A stretch of DNA of 5,750 nucleotides from CAYMLQ01 sp964390795 (GTDB lineage: Bacteria > Verrucomicrobiota > Kiritimatiellia > RFP12 > UBA1067): the NCBI GenBank assembly GCA_964390795.1, contig CAYMLQ010000366.1, positions 1 to 5,750 of the forward strand, in the 5' to 3' direction. The notes beneath the pieces are model-generated. The model was not told where the DNA came from. It made no database searches and saw only the letters and a list, made by a program, of their open reading frames with translations. Both the position numbers and the translations under genes were made by a program. Position 1 is the stretch's first letter. Each line of letters opens with the position of its first letter. Shown in pieces: positions 5,393 through 5,750 of the stretch.

Positions 5393-5750
5393 GCCTGAAT
5401 CTGACCCGCAGGAACGCACTCAAGCTTGCCGGAGGTGCCGCCGCCGCCTTTGCCGCGCCCGCCTCCGTTTCCGCCGCCACCCGGCGCCGCGCCATCGGCG
5501 CGAATGACCGCATCCGTATCGGCGTCATCGGCTGCGGCGACCGCGGCCGCAACGCCCACATGAAAGGCCTCTACAAGCACCTGGAGGCGACAAACTTCGA
5601 GATCGTCGCCGTCTGCGACCCGTGGCGCGTTGCACGTGAACAGGCCAACGCCATGGCCAAGGAGTGGTTCGGTCGTGACGCCCAGCAGTGCGTCTCCTAC
5701 CGCCAACTGCTTGAACTCAAGGATCTCGACGCCGTGACCATCGCTTCGCC
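5389..5750 (+). CDS. Tat-exported Gfo/Idh/MocA-family oxidoreductase (N-terminal part)
   Basis: The first 120 codons of a gene that runs off the right edge. Residues 3-30 form a twin-arginine signal: LTRRNALKLAGG (R7, R8), an Ala-rich hydrophobic core and small residues before a likely cleavage near ASVSAA. A Rossmann dinucleotide-binding fold follows: RIGVIGCGDRGR with G48-x-G50-x-x-G53, then IVAVCDPW, where D77 should bind the cofactor ribose. VSYRQLLELKDLDAVTIASP matches the next strand and helix. Members usually carry out NAD(P)-dependent redox steps on sugars or related compounds. The Tat signal implies that the protein folds with its cofactor before export to the periplasm. Members of this exported subgroup are numerous in PVC bacteria. 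The start overlaps the hydrolase stop by 4 bp (ATGA), so the two are one transcription unit. The C-terminal substrate domain is outside the window. Confidence 0.92.
   Translation, partial: MSLNLTRRNALKLAGGAAAAFAAPASVSAATRRRAIGANDRIRIGVIGCGDRGRNAHMKGLYKHLEATNFEIVAVCDPWRVAREQANAMAKEWFGRDAQQCVSYRQLLELKDLDAVTIAS

Noticed and set aside
4475..5419. 314-codon open frame on the minus strand opposite the hydrolase
   Set aside because: It is antisense to a clear two-domain hydrolase. Its composition is the GC-skewed mirror of that gene, and no fold or motif can be recognised.

Overview
The window looks like high-GC chromosomal DNA from a Gram-negative bacterium of the Planctomycetota-Verrucomicrobiota-Lentisphaerota-Kiritimatiellota (PVC) type. 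This is an inference from three things seen in the sequence. One is a secreted pectate-lyase-like beta-helix protein with TIG-like N-terminal domains. The second is a Tat-exported Gfo/Idh/MocA oxidoreductase of the kind these phyla carry in many copies. The third is a compact hairpin-cluster repeat between genes. No rRNA or tRNA gene is visible to confirm the taxonomy.

Layout. Positions 1-110 hold the last 35 codons of an unrecognised + strand gene. After a 27-bp gap comes a large + strand gene (138-2573) for an 811-aa exported right-handed beta-helix protein, probably acting on polysaccharide. Positions 2574-2791 are non-coding and lie between convergent genes. They hold a composite element of trinucleotide-loop hairpins around a long imperfect inverted repeat. 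Two overlapping minus-strand genes follow: an FmdB-type zinc-ribbon protein (3579-3052) and an 87-aa three-helix membrane protein (3055-2792), joined by an ATGA overlap. A 121-bp divergent intergenic region (3580-3700) has a perfect TATAAT for the minus operon and two 16-bp dyads of identical geometry. On the + strand, 3701-5392 encodes a 563-aa protein of two tandem alpha/beta-hydrolase domains. It is joined by another ATGA overlap to the Gfo/Idh/MocA gene (5389 to the window end).

How the genes may work together. The beta-helix protein and the oxidoreductase fit extracytoplasmic carbohydrate processing, but they are separated by an inverted operon and nothing in the sequence ties them into one pathway. 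The tandem hydrolase is the most unusual protein. Its first domain has Arg where the nucleophile should be, and its second has Cys in that place with candidate acid and His residues present. Both halves recall the two hydrolases that accompany exosortase/PEP-CTERM loci, here fused in one chain. I see no complete new defence or mobile system. The strongest leads are the tandem hydrolase, the hairpin-cluster repeat and the paired dyads.
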